DNA from: Akkermansia biwaensis
GTDB taxonomy: Bacteria; Verrucomicrobiota; Verrucomicrobiia; Verrucomicrobiales; Akkermansiaceae
Reading direction: 5' to 3'
Length of the DNA: 64,000 nucleotides
NCBI RefSeq assembly: GCF_026072915.1
Contig: NZ_AP025943.1
Location: 124,001-188,000 of the forward strand
In this document: positions 36,969 to 46,749 of the stretch, one piece after another
Layout: every line of letters starts with the position of its first letter
How positions within the stretch are numbered: position 1 is the stretch's first letter
The notes under the pieces: generated by a model
Told to the model about the DNA's origin: nothing
Databases searched by the model: none
The model's input: the letters and a program-made list of their open reading frames with translations, nothing else
Made by a program: the position numbers and the translations under genes

Positions 36969-38777
36969 TTACATTGTACCCAAAAGACGTTTCAAGTCAA
37001 CACTAAGTTTCGATAATTCCACCCTTCTTGCAGCATCCGTGGAGGGGTCCGCAATTTCCGCCATCAGGGAGGCAATGTGCTTTTCCAGTGCCGCCTTTGC
37101 GATGCCGGAACAGGCCTCCTGCACGCACCGGCTTACGTCCGCAATGGGGATGGGGTCCAGACTGAGCATGGCCAGGGCGTCCTTCTCCGGCTGAGGCAGG
37201 GATTCCAGAAACGCGTGGATGGAGGCCGGATTGTCCGGTTTCGGCATGCGGGCCAGGATTTTTTTCAGGATGCCCCCGCCCGGCAGCAGGCGCATCGGCT
37301 CCAGCAATTCTTCAATGCGGTCCACGATCAGCTCCTGCGCCTGCGCATTCTGCAGGGCCAGTTCGCATAAAACGGCCACGGCGCGGTTCATCTTTACGGG
37401 CGGCAGTTCTTCCGGCGCATTTCCGGCAGCTTCCCCGGCCCGGTCCGCGGCACGCACTTGTTCGCGCTCCTTGCGGCGTCCGGCCGTCTTCACGGCGCTG
37501 CGCAAATTGCCGATGGTCATGCGCATCCGCGTGGCGAGGTCCGTCGTGGCCAGGTCACGGGCCACCGGATCGCTCATGCAGGCCAGCAGGGCCGTCATGT
37601 CCCGTGCAAAGGAGGCGCTGGCTCCTGCGTCTTCCAGCAGGCCCTGGCTTTTGGCACGCTCCACGCGCACCTCGAAGAAGGGCCTGGCCTGTTCCACCAT
37701 CGCCGTGAAAGATTCCCGCCCTTCCCTCTTCATGAAGGAATCCGGGTCGTCTCCCGGCGGCAGGTTCACCAGATAAACATCCTTGCCCAGAGGGGCCAGT
37801 TCCCGGAAAGCGCGGTCCGCCGCAGCCATTCCCGCCTTGTCCGCGTCAAAACACAGCACAATTTGGGACGCATAACGGGAAAGCGTCCGGGCATGCTCCG
37901 GCGTAAATGCCGTTCCCAGCGGAGCGACGGCAAAAGACAGCCCGGCTTCATGGCAGGCGATGACGTCGATCTGCCCTTCGCACAGGAGGGCCTTTCCGCT
38001 TTTGCCCATCGGACCGCGGGCCTTGTCCAGAGCGAACACGACGTCCCCTTTCTTAAAGATGGCCGTTTCAGGGGAGTTGACGTATTTGCCTGCATTCTCC
38101 TGGGGCCGCAGGATGCGGCCGGAAAAGGCCACGCACTCTCCGTACACGTTGTTGATGGGGAACATGAGCCTGTCCCGGAAACGGGCGTAGATATCCCCGC
38201 GTTCCCCCCGGTTGGCAAGGCCGGAGTCAATCAGCACCTGGTCCGTAATTCCTTCCTTCCTCGCCCATGCCAGGAACTCGCGGGAGGAATCCGGGGCCCA
38301 GCCCACCTGCCAGCGTTTGGCCATCTCCGCGCCGTAGCCGCGGGAATTCAGGTAGGCCCTGGCTTCCGCCGCTTTTGGGGAGCGCAGGAGCAGCTTGTGA
38401 AAAAAATCCGCCGCCTTTTTGTGGGCTACCAGCAAAGCCGTGCGCGCCTTGCGGCGTTTTTCCTCAGCGGCGTCGTACACTTCCTCCACCAGGGTGATGC
38501 CAGCCTTTTCCGCCAGACGCCGGACAGTGTCTGCAAAGCCCAGGTTTTCCATCTTCATCACGAAGGTGATCGCGGACCCCCCTTCCCCGCAGCCGAAGCA
38601 TTTGAAGTTCTGCCTGGTCTGGTCCACGATGAAGGACGGCGTTTTTTCATTATGGAACGGACAGCACGCCTTCCAGCGGGACCCGGCGCGCTTCAGGGAC
38701 AGATAGGAGCCTACCACATCCACAATGTCAGTGGCTTCCAGAACGCGCCTGATGCTGTCTTCATCAATCCTTCCCAT
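36969..38777 (-). CDS. dnaG: DNA primase
   Basis: 602 residues from the ATG at 38777 (MGRIDEDSIRRVLEATDIVDVV). N-terminal CHC2 zinc finger: CCPFHNEKTPSFIVDQTRQ then FKCFGCGEGG. The TOPRIM catalytic core contains LLCEGQIDVIACHEAG and VLCFDADKAGMAA. A C-terminal helical helicase-binding part ends the protein. It synthesises RNA primers for DNA replication. Upstream in-frame codons to 38843 add no conserved sequence. Pairs with rpoD in one operon. Confidence 0.96.
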   Translation of the reverse strand: MGRIDEDSIRRVLEATDIVDVVGSYLSLKRAGSRWKACCPFHNEKTPSFIVDQTRQNFKCFGCGEGGSAITFVMKMENLGFADTVRRLAEKAGITLVEEVYDAAEEKRRKARTALLVAHKKAADFFHKLLLRSPKAAEARAYLNSRGYGAEMAKRWQVGWAPDSSREFLAWARKEGITDQVLIDSGLANRGERGDIYARFRDRLMFPINNVYGECVAFSGRILRPQENAGKYVNSPETAIFKKGDVVFALDKARGPMGKSGKALLCEGQIDVIACHEAGLSFAVAPLGTAFTPEHARTLSRYASQIVLCFDADKAGMAAADRAFRELAPLGKDVYLVNLPPGDDPDSFMKREGRESFTAMVEQARPFFEVRVERAKSQGLLEDAGASASFARDMTALLACMSDPVARDLATTDLATRMRMTIGNLRSAVKTAGRRKEREQVRAADRAGEAAGNAPEELPPVKMNRAVAVLCELALQNAQAQELIVDRIEELLEPMRLLPGGGILKKILARMPKPDNPASIHAFLESLPQPEKDALAMLSLDPIPIADVSRCVQEACSGIAKAALEKHIASLMAEIADPSTDAARRVELSKLSVDLKRLLGTM

Positions 38778-38997
38778 ACGGCCCGCCCAGACTATCACAA
38801 GAACCGGCTTGATACAAGGAGACAGAAGAGAAGCTCCTTCCATCAGGCGCTTGAATCATCCCAAGCTTCAGACTGCGTCCCTTTAAAACCGGACCCTCAC
38901 CCGGTTTCCGGAAGCCGCCATTTCCAACGCAGCCATCATGGCAGGGAGGATGCATTTCCCCATTGAGAAAAAAGACCCGCCGTGATAGCATTTTACC

Positions 38998-40434
38998 ATG
39001 AAGCACATCCACCTCCTGTTGCTGGCTTTTCTGGCTTTGTTTGCGGGCGCTCCGTTCCGGGCGGCCGCGGAAGAATCTTTCCGCGACAAGGTTGTCCTCA
39101 TTCCCGTGGGGGAGGACGCCCTGACCAGCAAGCAAAGCTTCGGCTTCATGAACCGCATTCTGGAACGGGCGCAGAAGGAACAGGCCCGCGCCGTGGTGTT
39201 TGAGATGAACACGCCGGGCGGCCTGGCCTGGGAAACCAGCGAGATGATGATGAAGAGCATCCAGCCGCTGACCATCCCCACTTATGCCTACGTGAACCCC
39301 AAGGCAATGTCCGCGGGGGCCCTCATTTCCGCGGCGTGCGACAAGATTTACATGGCTCCCGTTTCCTCCATCGGGGCGGCGGGCATCATCACTTCCTCCG
39401 GGGAGGAGATGGACCCCGTGATGCGCAAGAAGGCGGAGAGCGCCTTCTGGGCCTTCACGCGTTCCGTAGTGACGGAGAAGGGATACCGCCCGGAAGTGAT
39501 CAAGGCCATGATGATTCCGTCCGAAGAGGTGCAGGAGTTCGGCCCCGTCAAGCTGGAAAAGGGAGCCCTGCTGACCCTGACGGGCAAGGAGGCCACCACC
39601 CGGCTGGATGACGGAAAGCCCCTGCTGGCCCAGGGAACGGCCACCTCCGTGGCGGACCTGCTGGCGCAGGAGAAAGTGGATGCCCCCGTGGTCACGGCAG
39701 TGCCTACCGCCTTTGAAAAGATCGGCCTGTGGATTGCGTGGGCCTCCCCCCTCCTGATTCTGCTGGGCATCGGCGGCATTTACATGGAGTTCAAGACGCC
39801 GGGATTCGGTATCGGGGGCATCGTGGCCATTGCCGCGTTCGCCCTGTTCTTTTTCGGCAACAACATCGCCGGGAACCTGGCCGGATATGAAACGGCCGCC
39901 CTGCTCGTGCTGGGGGTCATTCTGCTGTGTGTGGAGTTTTTCGTCATTCCCGGCACGTTCATCGCCGCCATTGCGGGCGGCATCTGCATCTTCCTGGCCC
40001 TGTTCGGCGGCATGATCAGTTCCTGGGAATGGGACAACGTCATCCGCGGAGGCCAGTGGGAAGACTTCAACACCGTCGCCCTGGTCCTGGGCGTTCCCCT
40101 GCTGAAGCTGGTGCTGGGCTTGACGGGCGGCGCCATTGTCATCACCATCCTGATGAAGTACCTGCCTGATTCCGTGCTGATGCGCCGCGTGACCAACGCC
40201 ACCGTAAGCGGCGGCCCCGCCGGGGAGGCCGTGAGCATCACGCGCGTCCAGGTCGGAGACCGGGGAAACGCCGTCACGGAACTGAAGCCCAACGGCAAGG
40301 CCATGATCAATGGCGAAATATGCGAGGTTTTCTCTCGACAAGGCATACTGATTAAGGGTACCCCTGTGCGCGTCGTGGACATACGTCCGTTCGACCTCGT
40401 CGTCGTCAGGGACGAATCCCCCGCCGGGGAATAA
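38998..40434 (+). CDS. NfeD-family membrane-bound serine protease (ClpP-like)
   Basis: 478 residues. A signal peptide (1-24) precedes a ClpP/crotonase-like protease domain with VVFEMNTPGGLAWET and the serine in YVNPKAMSAGALISAACDKI. Four to five membrane helices (about 240-400) and a C-terminal OB-like NfeD domain (about 400-478; GKAMINGEICEVFSRQG) complete it. This three-part form matches long NfeD proteins, which work with stomatin-like partners at the membrane. No stomatin gene is adjacent. 27 bases before rimO, so probably co-transcribed. Confidence 0.88.
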   Translation: MKHIHLLLLAFLALFAGAPFRAAAEESFRDKVVLIPVGEDALTSKQSFGFMNRILERAQKEQARAVVFEMNTPGGLAWETSEMMMKSIQPLTIPTYAYVNPKAMSAGALISAACDKIYMAPVSSIGAAGIITSSGEEMDPVMRKKAESAFWAFTRSVVTEKGYRPEVIKAMMIPSEEVQEFGPVKLEKGALLTLTGKEATTRLDDGKPLLAQGTATSVADLLAQEKVDAPVVTAVPTAFEKIGLWIAWASPLLILLGIGGIYMEFKTPGFGIGGIVAIAAFALFFFGNNIAGNLAGYETAALLVLGVILLCVEFFVIPGTFIAAIAGGICIFLALFGGMISSWEWDNVIRGGQWEDFNTVALVLGVPLLKLVLGLTGGAIVITILMKYLPDSVLMRRVTNATVSGGPAGEAVSITRVQVGDRGNAVTELKPNGKAMINGEICEVFSRQGILIKGTPVRVVDIRPFDLVVVRDESPAGE

Positions 40435-40461
40435 TCCGCATCACTCTTTTCCACTACTGCC

Positions 40462-41820
40462 ATGTCTCTCACCGTTGGACTCATTTCCCTGGGTTGTCCC
40501 AAGAATTTGATCGATTCCGAAATCATGATCGGTCACCTGCAGAAGGCGGGCATGACGATGACGCCGGACGCGGAACTGGCGGACGTGATGGTGGTCAATA
40601 CCTGCGCGTTCATCGACCAAGCCAAGCAGGAAGCCATAGACGCCATTCTGGATGTGGTGCGCGCCAGGGAAAGCGGAACCTATCCGGAAAACCAGAAGCT
40701 GATTGTGGCGGGATGCCTGTCCCAGCGTTTCCACAAGGAACTTCCCGCCCTGCTGCCGGAGGTGGACGCCTTCATCGGCCCGGACCAGATCACCCGCCTG
40801 CCGGAGATCATCATGGAAGTGATGAACCGGACCGTGCGGAACAAGAATTTCGTGGAAGGCAAATGCAAGTACGTTCCGGACTGGGAAACGCCGCGCTACC
40901 GCCTGACACCTCCCCACACCGCCTACATCAAGATAGCGGAGGGCTGCAACCACGGATGCGCCTACTGCATCATTCCGATGATCCGCGGACGCCACCGCAG
41001 CCGCTCCCAGGAGGACGTGGTGCGCGAGGCGGAAGCCCTGGTCAGGGCCGGCGTGAAGGAAATCAACCTTATTGCCCAGGATATCACCTATTACGGCATG
41101 GACAAGTGGACGGACGCGCGCCCGAACCGCCGCAGCGCGGTGGATTCCTCCCGCGGGGAATCCCTGGCCTCCCTGATCCGCGCCCTGAATGCGATTGAAG
41201 GGGAATTCTGGATCCGCCTGCTTTACACCCACCCCGCCCACTGGAGCGACGAACTGACAGCCGCCATCGCGGAAAGCCCGAAGGTGGCGCGGTACGTGGA
41301 CATTCCCCTTCAGCATATTTCCGACAACATGCTCAACGCCATGCAGCGCGTGACGGACGGGGACTACATCCGCAACCTTCTCAGGGGCATCCGGAAGGCC
41401 GTGCCCGGCATCGCCATCCGCACGACGTTCATCACCGGCTTCCCCGGAGAGACGGAAGACGACCATCAGGAACTGATGGAGTTCATCGAGGAATTCCGCT
41501 TTGAACGCGCCGGCATTTTCACCTTTTCACGGGAAGAGGGAACCAGGGCCTACAACATGCCAGACCAAGTCCACTACCGCACGAAGGCGCGCCGCTACAA
41601 TGAGGCGACCATGCTTCTCACGCGCATTGCTTCGGAGATCGGCCAAAAGCAGATCGGCCAGCAAATCCGGGTTTTGGTAGATGCTCCCGGCACGGCCAGA
41701 ACGGAGTGGGACGCCCCGGACATTGACGGGACCGTTTCCGTTCCTCTCACGCTGCCCGTGGGCGAATTTGCAACGGTCACGGTGACGGATGCCGCGGCCT
41801 ATGAGCTGACGGCGAAATAA
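40462..41820 (+). CDS. rimO: Ribosomal protein S12 methylthiotransferase
   Basis: 452-residue radical-SAM enzyme that adds a methylthio group to an Asp of ribosomal protein S12. N-terminal UPF0004 domain: GLISLGCPKNLIDSE, MVVNTCAFIDQAKQEA and IVAGCLSQR (three cluster cysteines). The radical-SAM triad is EGCNHGCAYCIIPMIRGRHRSR. A C-terminal TRAM domain is present. LISLGCPKNLIDSE distinguishes RimO from MiaB. A short Ser/Arg insertion (about 225-240) is present. Follows the nfeD gene by 27 bases. Confidence 0.95.
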   Translation: MSLTVGLISLGCPKNLIDSEIMIGHLQKAGMTMTPDAELADVMVVNTCAFIDQAKQEAIDAILDVVRARESGTYPENQKLIVAGCLSQRFHKELPALLPEVDAFIGPDQITRLPEIIMEVMNRTVRNKNFVEGKCKYVPDWETPRYRLTPPHTAYIKIAEGCNHGCAYCIIPMIRGRHRSRSQEDVVREAEALVRAGVKEINLIAQDITYYGMDKWTDARPNRRSAVDSSRGESLASLIRALNAIEGEFWIRLLYTHPAHWSDELTAAIAESPKVARYVDIPLQHISDNMLNAMQRVTDGDYIRNLLRGIRKAVPGIAIRTTFITGFPGETEDDHQELMEFIEEFRFERAGIFTFSREEGTRAYNMPDQVHYRTKARRYNEATMLLTRIASEIGQKQIGQQIRVLVDAPGTARTEWDAPDIDGTVSVPLTLPVGEFATVTVTDAAAYELTAK

Positions 41821-41846
41821 CCGTACAAGACGGCTAGATTCAAATA

Positions 41847-41913
41847 CTGAAGATTAAATACTAAAGGCCGAAAGCCGCTTTTTCCAAATACCACGGCTTT
41901 CCACAATCTTCAG
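41847..41913. terminator. Nested hairpin between convergent genes
   Basis: Outer arms CTGAAGATT (41847-41855) and AATCTTCAG (41905-41913). Inner arms AAAGCCG (41871-41877) and CGGCTTT (41894-41900). Placed between the ends of rimO and the lipoprotein gene, it could stop transcription from both sides. Confidence 0.4.
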
Positions 41914-41954
41914 CAGTCAGCCCCTGAATGCTCCATCTCTGCCCCAAAGGCGCG

Positions 41955-42572
41955 TCACTGCTTCACGCTGGATTCGGGCAGCGGCATGTTTTCCACAGGT
42001 GCGGGCGACGGGCGGGGAATGACGGAGGGAGCCGGAGAACCGGAATTTCCCGGCTGGACGGGGACCAGGGAAGTATTCAAATCCAGTTCCCGGGAAGCGG
42101 CTGCGGCTTCCGGGCTGACGGCGCCCATATTGGCGGGCAGCGGCAGCAGACCGCCGTCCTGGCCGAACATATCGGTACCGGAAACGGGGAAGAATCCCAT
42201 GGCTTCCTGCGGATTGACGATTTCCGAAAGACTTACATACCCCTGCCGCCCGTCCTCAAATTCCACCTTGGCGAACAGTTCACCGCAGACAAGCACTTTC
42301 GCGGAACCGGACCCGCTCATGACTTTCCCGCTGGTGGAGAAGCTGTTCTCGGGATTCTGCTCAAATACCACCAGTTTTTCCTTCTTGAAGGTGACGGAAT
42401 CCCCCGGCTTGTAAACAGCCTGTTCCGCATTGGCCTTCGCCGCCATTTTCTTGGATGTGATGCCTACCGGGTCAAGGGCGGAACTCTGGCGTTCCCACGG
42501 ATTCACGTGCTTGTTCGTACTGCAGGATGCCAGCACCAGCAACAGAGCGGAAGGAAGCAATGCAAGTTTCAT
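41955..42572 (-). CDS. Lipoprotein of unknown function
   Basis: 205 residues. The N-terminal signal ends in a lipobox (LLLVLASCSTN). A middle beta-rich segment (about 50-120) contains GDSVTFKKEKLVVFE and VEFEDGRQGYVSLSEI, which resembles a bacterial SH3-like fold. A Pro/Ser-rich tail follows. No catalytic motif is seen. Convergent with rimO, divergent from malQ. Confidence 0.65.
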   Translation of the reverse strand: MKLALLPSALLLVLASCSTNKHVNPWERQSSALDPVGITSKKMAAKANAEQAVYKPGDSVTFKKEKLVVFEQNPENSFSTSGKVMSGSGSAKVLVCGELFAKVEFEDGRQGYVSLSEIVNPQEAMGFFPVSGTDMFGQDGGLLPLPANMGAVSPEAAAASRELDLNTSLVPVQPGNSGSPAPSVIPRPSPAPVENMPLPESSVKQ

Positions 42573-42784
42573 TGTCCCGCATCATAATCACAGTCCCCTT
42601 CCTAGGAAAGCAGAAATTTCATGTTCCACCCTCCTTCATAAGCGGCTCATGGCACTGCCACACATCAGGGCGTATGCATGCGCATTAGACTTGCCGCTTT
42701 CCCCTTTGGAATGCTACTTTCTTTTCCAGCCTGTCTCCGAACCATGTTCCACGGCGGATGAGGGCTCGCACCAGAAAATCTGCT

Positions 42785-44644
42785 ATGGATGAAAAGAGAC
42801 TAGCCGGCGTCGTTCTGCCTTTGTTTTCCCTGCGCCGCAATAATGACCACGGCATCGGGGATCTGACGGCCCTGCGCCAGTGGATAGACTGGGCGGCAGA
42901 CGCTCATGTGGGATTTCTTCAGTTGCTGCCCGTCAATGCCTTGGGCCGGGACGAATGCCCCTCCCCCTATTCCGCCATCAGTTCCATTGCGCTGGAACCC
43001 CTGTACCTTTCCCTGGAACCCTGGACCGTACCCGGCCTGGAGGAACGCGTCTTTAACGAGACGGAAGACACGCCGCCCTGGGAACAGCCTTCCGGCCCGG
43101 ACCTGGTGGACTACCCCAAGGTCCGCTCCTGGAAGATGTGGAATCTGCGCGGCGCGTGGCACAATTTCCGGACCAAGCCGGAATATGCGGGCATCATGCC
43201 CAAGTTCCGGGAATGGGTGAAGGAACAGGGAAGCTGGCTGGAAGACTTCGTATGCTTCCAGGTGCTCTGCGACCTGTTCGGCACGGCGATCTGGTGGCAC
43301 TGGCCGGAACAGGACCCGGCGCGCGCCAAGGCCATTGCCTCCGACTACGAGGAAGAGAAGGATTTCTCCCGCTGGCTTCAATGGCTCTGCGAGAAGCAGT
43401 GGGAATTCATCCGAATTTATGCGGACGAACGCAACGTGAAGCTGATGGGGGATATTCCCATCGGCGTTTCCCTGTCCAGTTCCGACGTTTTCTTTGAGCG
43501 CCATCTGTTCAACACGGACTGGTGCGGCGGCGCTCCGGCGGAAGGCAATTATGCCGCGGACCCGTTTACGGCCAAATGGGGCCAGAACTGGGGCATTCCC
43601 CTGTACAAGTGGGACGTGATGGCCCAGGACAATTTCGCCTGGTGGCGCCGCAGGGTGAAGTACTGCACCAAGATTTTCAGCATGTACAGGATCGACCACA
43701 TCCTGGGCTTTTACCGCATTTACGCCTTCCCATGGAAACCCACGGAGAACGACGTTTTCCTGCCCCTGACACAGGAGCAGGCCGCCGAAAGAACCGGAGG
43801 CCGCCTGCCCGCCTTCAAGCCGCGCGGCGACGACCAGGCGTGGGAGCGCAACATGAATCTGGCGGATGGAGACTTGTACCTGCGCCTTGTGTTGTCCGCC
43901 GCCCCCGGCGTCAGCGTGGTGGGAGAAGACCTGGGCTGCGTGCCGGACTATGTGCGCCCGAACATGCGCCAGCTTGACATTCCCGGCTTCAAGATTCCCC
44001 ATTGGGAAATCAAGCCGGACGGCTCCATTATCCTGGGCAAGGAATATCACGAATGCTCTTTCGCCGCATTCGGCACGCATGATTTTGAAACGCTCATGCA
44101 GACGTGGAACGACAGCTATGCCAAGATCGAACGCGCCCGCAAGCTGAATCTGTGGATGGGGGGCGTTCCCAAAACTCCCGCCAATCCGGAACAGGAACAC
44201 ATCATCAAGGAAGCGGAAGACGGCGCGCGCCTGCTGAAATGGTTTGCCGACTACTGCGGCATGCAGCCGGAAACCTGGATGTCCTACTGGAATCTGGAGA
44301 TCAAGACGGCCATGTACCGTGCCCTGTTCCGCTCCAAATCCCGTTATTCCGCCATTCTCTGGCCCGCCCTGTTCGATATCAACAAGCGCCTGAACATTCC
44401 CGGCACCACCGGAGGCACCAACTGGAGGGAACGCATGCCCTTCAAGGCCGTGGAAGCCTGTTCCATGCCGCAGACCGCATGGCTGCGCTCCATCATTGAC
44501 GATTCCGACCGCACGCCGCTCCAGGGGGAAGACGCCATCAACGCACTCAAGGCATCCAGCAAGCGCATTTTCCCGAAGGTGACCGTGAACAACGAACGCT
44601 TCCTGAAACGGATGCTGATGTGGCCCAACGGCAAATCGCTTTAA
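42785..44644 (+). CDS. malQ: 4-alpha-glucanotransferase (GH77)
   Basis: Moves maltodextrin segments between alpha-1,4-glucans in maltose or glycogen metabolism. About 619 residues. GH77 motifs: LLPVNALGRDECPSPYSAIS, MYRIDHILGFYRIYAFP (Asp nucleophile), SVVGEDLGCVPDYVR (Glu acid/base) and FGTHDFET. Start is set at the ATG at 42785 (MDEKRLAGVVLPLFS), which is where family similarity begins. No Shine-Dalgarno is visible. No signal peptide, so cytosolic; a likely partner of the GH13 enzyme. Confidence 0.93.
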   Translation: MDEKRLAGVVLPLFSLRRNNDHGIGDLTALRQWIDWAADAHVGFLQLLPVNALGRDECPSPYSAISSIALEPLYLSLEPWTVPGLEERVFNETEDTPPWEQPSGPDLVDYPKVRSWKMWNLRGAWHNFRTKPEYAGIMPKFREWVKEQGSWLEDFVCFQVLCDLFGTAIWWHWPEQDPARAKAIASDYEEEKDFSRWLQWLCEKQWEFIRIYADERNVKLMGDIPIGVSLSSSDVFFERHLFNTDWCGGAPAEGNYAADPFTAKWGQNWGIPLYKWDVMAQDNFAWWRRRVKYCTKIFSMYRIDHILGFYRIYAFPWKPTENDVFLPLTQEQAAERTGGRLPAFKPRGDDQAWERNMNLADGDLYLRLVLSAAPGVSVVGEDLGCVPDYVRPNMRQLDIPGFKIPHWEIKPDGSIILGKEYHECSFAAFGTHDFETLMQTWNDSYAKIERARKLNLWMGGVPKTPANPEQEHIIKEAEDGARLLKWFADYCGMQPETWMSYWNLEIKTAMYRALFRSKSRYSAILWPALFDINKRLNIPGTTGGTNWRERMPFKAVEACSMPQTAWLRSIIDDSDRTPLQGEDAINALKASSKRIFPKVTVNNERFLKRMLMWPNGKSL

Positions 44645-45508
44645 CGGGACGCCGGGAAAAACCCCGGAAAATATGCTCCGCCCGGCACGCAAAAAGGATG
44701 CGGGCTCGTCCTCTTCTGAGCCGGAACGCCAGGAAAGCCTGCCCCGGCAGGCTAGGAGAGGCTGTGCCAGATTCCGGAAAGCAGGAAGGACAGGACGTCG
44801 CCCGTCCCTGTATTAATCAGGTTTCCGGCTCACCCAAACACAGGATTTCCCGCCATTCCAGGCAAGAGAGGCTGAGGACGCGGAACCGAACATCAATCTG
44901 CGGGCGCTTATCAATAATATTTTTATCATTATTTTGGATCTCGTTAGAATAAACAAAAGTACATCAATACCGTACGGGCGATCTTTAACGGATTTGGAAT
45001 CCGAAACGCATTTCTCAAGGGGAGAAACAGGCAGGTGTACCGGTGAATCAGAGTTTCAGGCTTCCATGGTCCGGCATACACCTTCCGTCCCTGCAGAAGT
45101 GCCATAAATGCATGAGACCAAATAAATCAGCTCCTTGCAAAGTCCCGGACAGCAAAAAACGAAGGAGCATTTTCCCTTCCCTGTGCTTCGGAAATGTTTC
45201 CACTGCCAAAGCCGGAATGCCGCCATTTCCGGGCATTCGGCATGGAGGAAAACAAGGAAGAATTTGTCCAAATGATTTTTCTTCAGAATCGTAGCTTGAC
45301 TCCGGATTCCAAATCCGCCAATGAAGCTCCATAATAGAAATCATGTTTTGAACTGCAGTTTCTTCTGTAGGAAATCCAGGAAAAATACCGGACTCTTCAT
45401 CATACTTTCCTGTCCGAATGCGGAGAGCCTTCATCAAAATAATTCCAAGCAGCTTCCCTTTCCGCATCCATTCTTGCCTCCAAAGAAAAAAGTCTTCATA
45501 CTCACACC
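44645..45508. other. 860-base gene-free region between malQ and prmA
   Basis: Just after malQ lie weak hairpins (CCGGG 44652-44656 with CCCGG 44663-44667; AGCCTGC/GCAGGCT at 44736-44753). From about 44900 the DNA becomes AT-rich and then holds two copies of a 15-base hyphenated palindrome (listed separately). Minus-strand frames at 45048-45467 and 45056-45271 exist, but neither has a recognisable domain nor convincing composition. Confidence 0.5.
44989..45317. repeat. Pair of 15-base near-palindromes, possible element ends
   Basis: CGGATTTGGAATCCG at 44989-45003 and its exact complement at 45303-45317. Each copy is itself a 6-bp stem (CGGATT/AATCCG) with a 3-base centre, so the inverted match adds little beyond that palindrome. 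No flanking target duplication is visible. Could be ends of a small non-autonomous element or two regulator sites. Confidence 0.35.
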
Positions 45509-46384
45509 ATGAGCTGGAGCTGGAACAAATTGTCCGCCGCCAAATGGGAAGACGCCTGGAGCGAACGCATTGCCGGAAATCCGAATGCCGTCATTACGCA
45601 AATCAAGGGGGGCAAAACTATCAGAATTGTCGTTTACTGCGATACGGAACAAGATGCCCTTATATTGAAAGAACATTTCGGAGGGTCCGTCCGGGAAGTC
45701 AAGACACAGGACTGGGTAGCGGCGCAAAACAGGGAGCCGCGCCCTCCCCTGAAAATCAGGGATTCCCTGCTCATCACGGAACAAACGGATGCCGAAAAGC
45801 TGAAAGCCCTGCAACAGCAGTTTCCCAAACGCCGCATCCTGAGCGTCCCGGCGGAAATGGCCTTCGGCACCGGAGACCATGCCACCACATCCGCCTGCCT
45901 GCGCTTCATCTGCGACTTTGCCAAGTCCCGCAAGGGAACGGACTGGAGCATGACGGACATCGGCTGCGGCACCGCCGTGCTGGCCATGGCCGCGCTGGAA
46001 CTGGGGGCGGCCCGCGCCGCCGCCTTCGACTTCGACCCGATGGCCATTGAAGTGGCCCGGTACAACATGGAACGCAACGGCATTACCGATACCCGGCTGG
46101 ATTTGTTTGTGGGGGACGTGTTTGAATGGACTCCCACGGCCGGGCAAAAGGGCGACCTGGTTGTCGCCAACCTGTTTTCCACCATTCTGCAGAAGGCTTT
46201 TCCGCGCATCATCACAGCCATGAAGCAAAATGCCGTGCTGGTCATTTCCGGTATTCTAGCCTCCCAGTGGGAGGAAACGAAGGCGTCCGCGGAACGCCGC
46301 GGACTCACGTTTGACAAAGTAATCAAACGGGGGAAATGGGTGACGGCCAAAGGAGGACTGAGGGCATCAACGGCCCGCGTATAA
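45509..46384 (+). CDS. prmA: Ribosomal protein L11 methyltransferase-like
   Basis: 291-residue SAM-dependent methyltransferase. The PrmA substrate-site motif VPAEMAFGTGDHATTSACL is followed by SAM motif I DIGCGTAVLAMAALELGA, then DFDPMAIEVARYN and DLVVANLFSTIL (motif IV, NLF in place of the usual N-P-P/N-I-L). The N-terminal 80 residues are divergent. It would trimethylate amino groups of ribosomal protein L11. The substrate is assigned by family, not proven. Confidence 0.88.
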   Translation: MSWSWNKLSAAKWEDAWSERIAGNPNAVITQIKGGKTIRIVVYCDTEQDALILKEHFGGSVREVKTQDWVAAQNREPRPPLKIRDSLLITEQTDAEKLKALQQQFPKRRILSVPAEMAFGTGDHATTSACLRFICDFAKSRKGTDWSMTDIGCGTAVLAMAALELGAARAAAFDFDPMAIEVARYNMERNGITDTRLDLFVGDVFEWTPTAGQKGDLVVANLFSTILQKAFPRIITAMKQNAVLVISGILASQWEETKASAERRGLTFDKVIKRGKWVTAKGGLRASTARV

Positions 46385-46400
46385 TCCCGCGGACACGGCC

Positions 46401-46721
46401 ATAAAAGAAAACGACGGGAGAAAAAACAGCGACGACTGGAAAAACCTGCTCACGGGAGCCTGGGTATTAAGCCTTCTGGGCTATCCGCTGGCGGCCCTGA
46501 TCATGGGACTGTATCTGGCCGGCTTCATGAGCCGAATCGCGGAATATTCCTACATGACCATCAATTTCCTGCTGTATTTCCATGCCCTGTACCATTTCCG
46601 GAGTTACTGGAACGGGAAGATGAATAAGACCATAGGCGTCTTTTACCTGCTGCTGCTCATCGTCAATACGCTGATCGCCGCCAGTATTATTCTGCCCATG
46701 ATCACCTACTGGCTTGTATAA
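46401..46721 (+). CDS. Small membrane protein, apparent ATA start
   Basis: The frame with a normal ATG begins at 46503 and gives 72 residues with two membrane helices. It stays open upstream of that ATG. The upstream part reads KENDGRKNSDDWKNLLTGAW then VLSLLGYPLAALI, a charged head and most of the first helix, back to an ATA at 46401. No ATG, GTG or TTG occurs between the upstream stop (46356-46358) and 46503. Either ATA is used, the start was lost by ATG-to-ATA change, or the protein is short. Three helices are predicted by eye for the long form (106 residues). No family recognised. Confidence 0.5.
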   Translation: MKENDGRKNSDDWKNLLTGAWVLSLLGYPLAALIMGLYLAGFMSRIAEYSYMTINFLLYFHALYHFRSYWNGKMNKTIGVFYLLLLIVNTLIAASIILPMITYWLV

Positions 46722-46749
46722 ACAGGGAACAGTTCACCATTTGGGGACA

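Noticed and set aside
44989-45317. Calling the twin palindromes a proven insertion sequence
   Set aside because: No transposase, no target duplication, and each 15-mer is nearly self-complementary. Kept only as a lead.
45048-45467. A 139-residue minus-strand frame in the malQ-prmA gap
   Set aside because: Overlaps one of the palindromes, has no recognisable domain and competes with another frame on the same strand. Left as part of the gap description.
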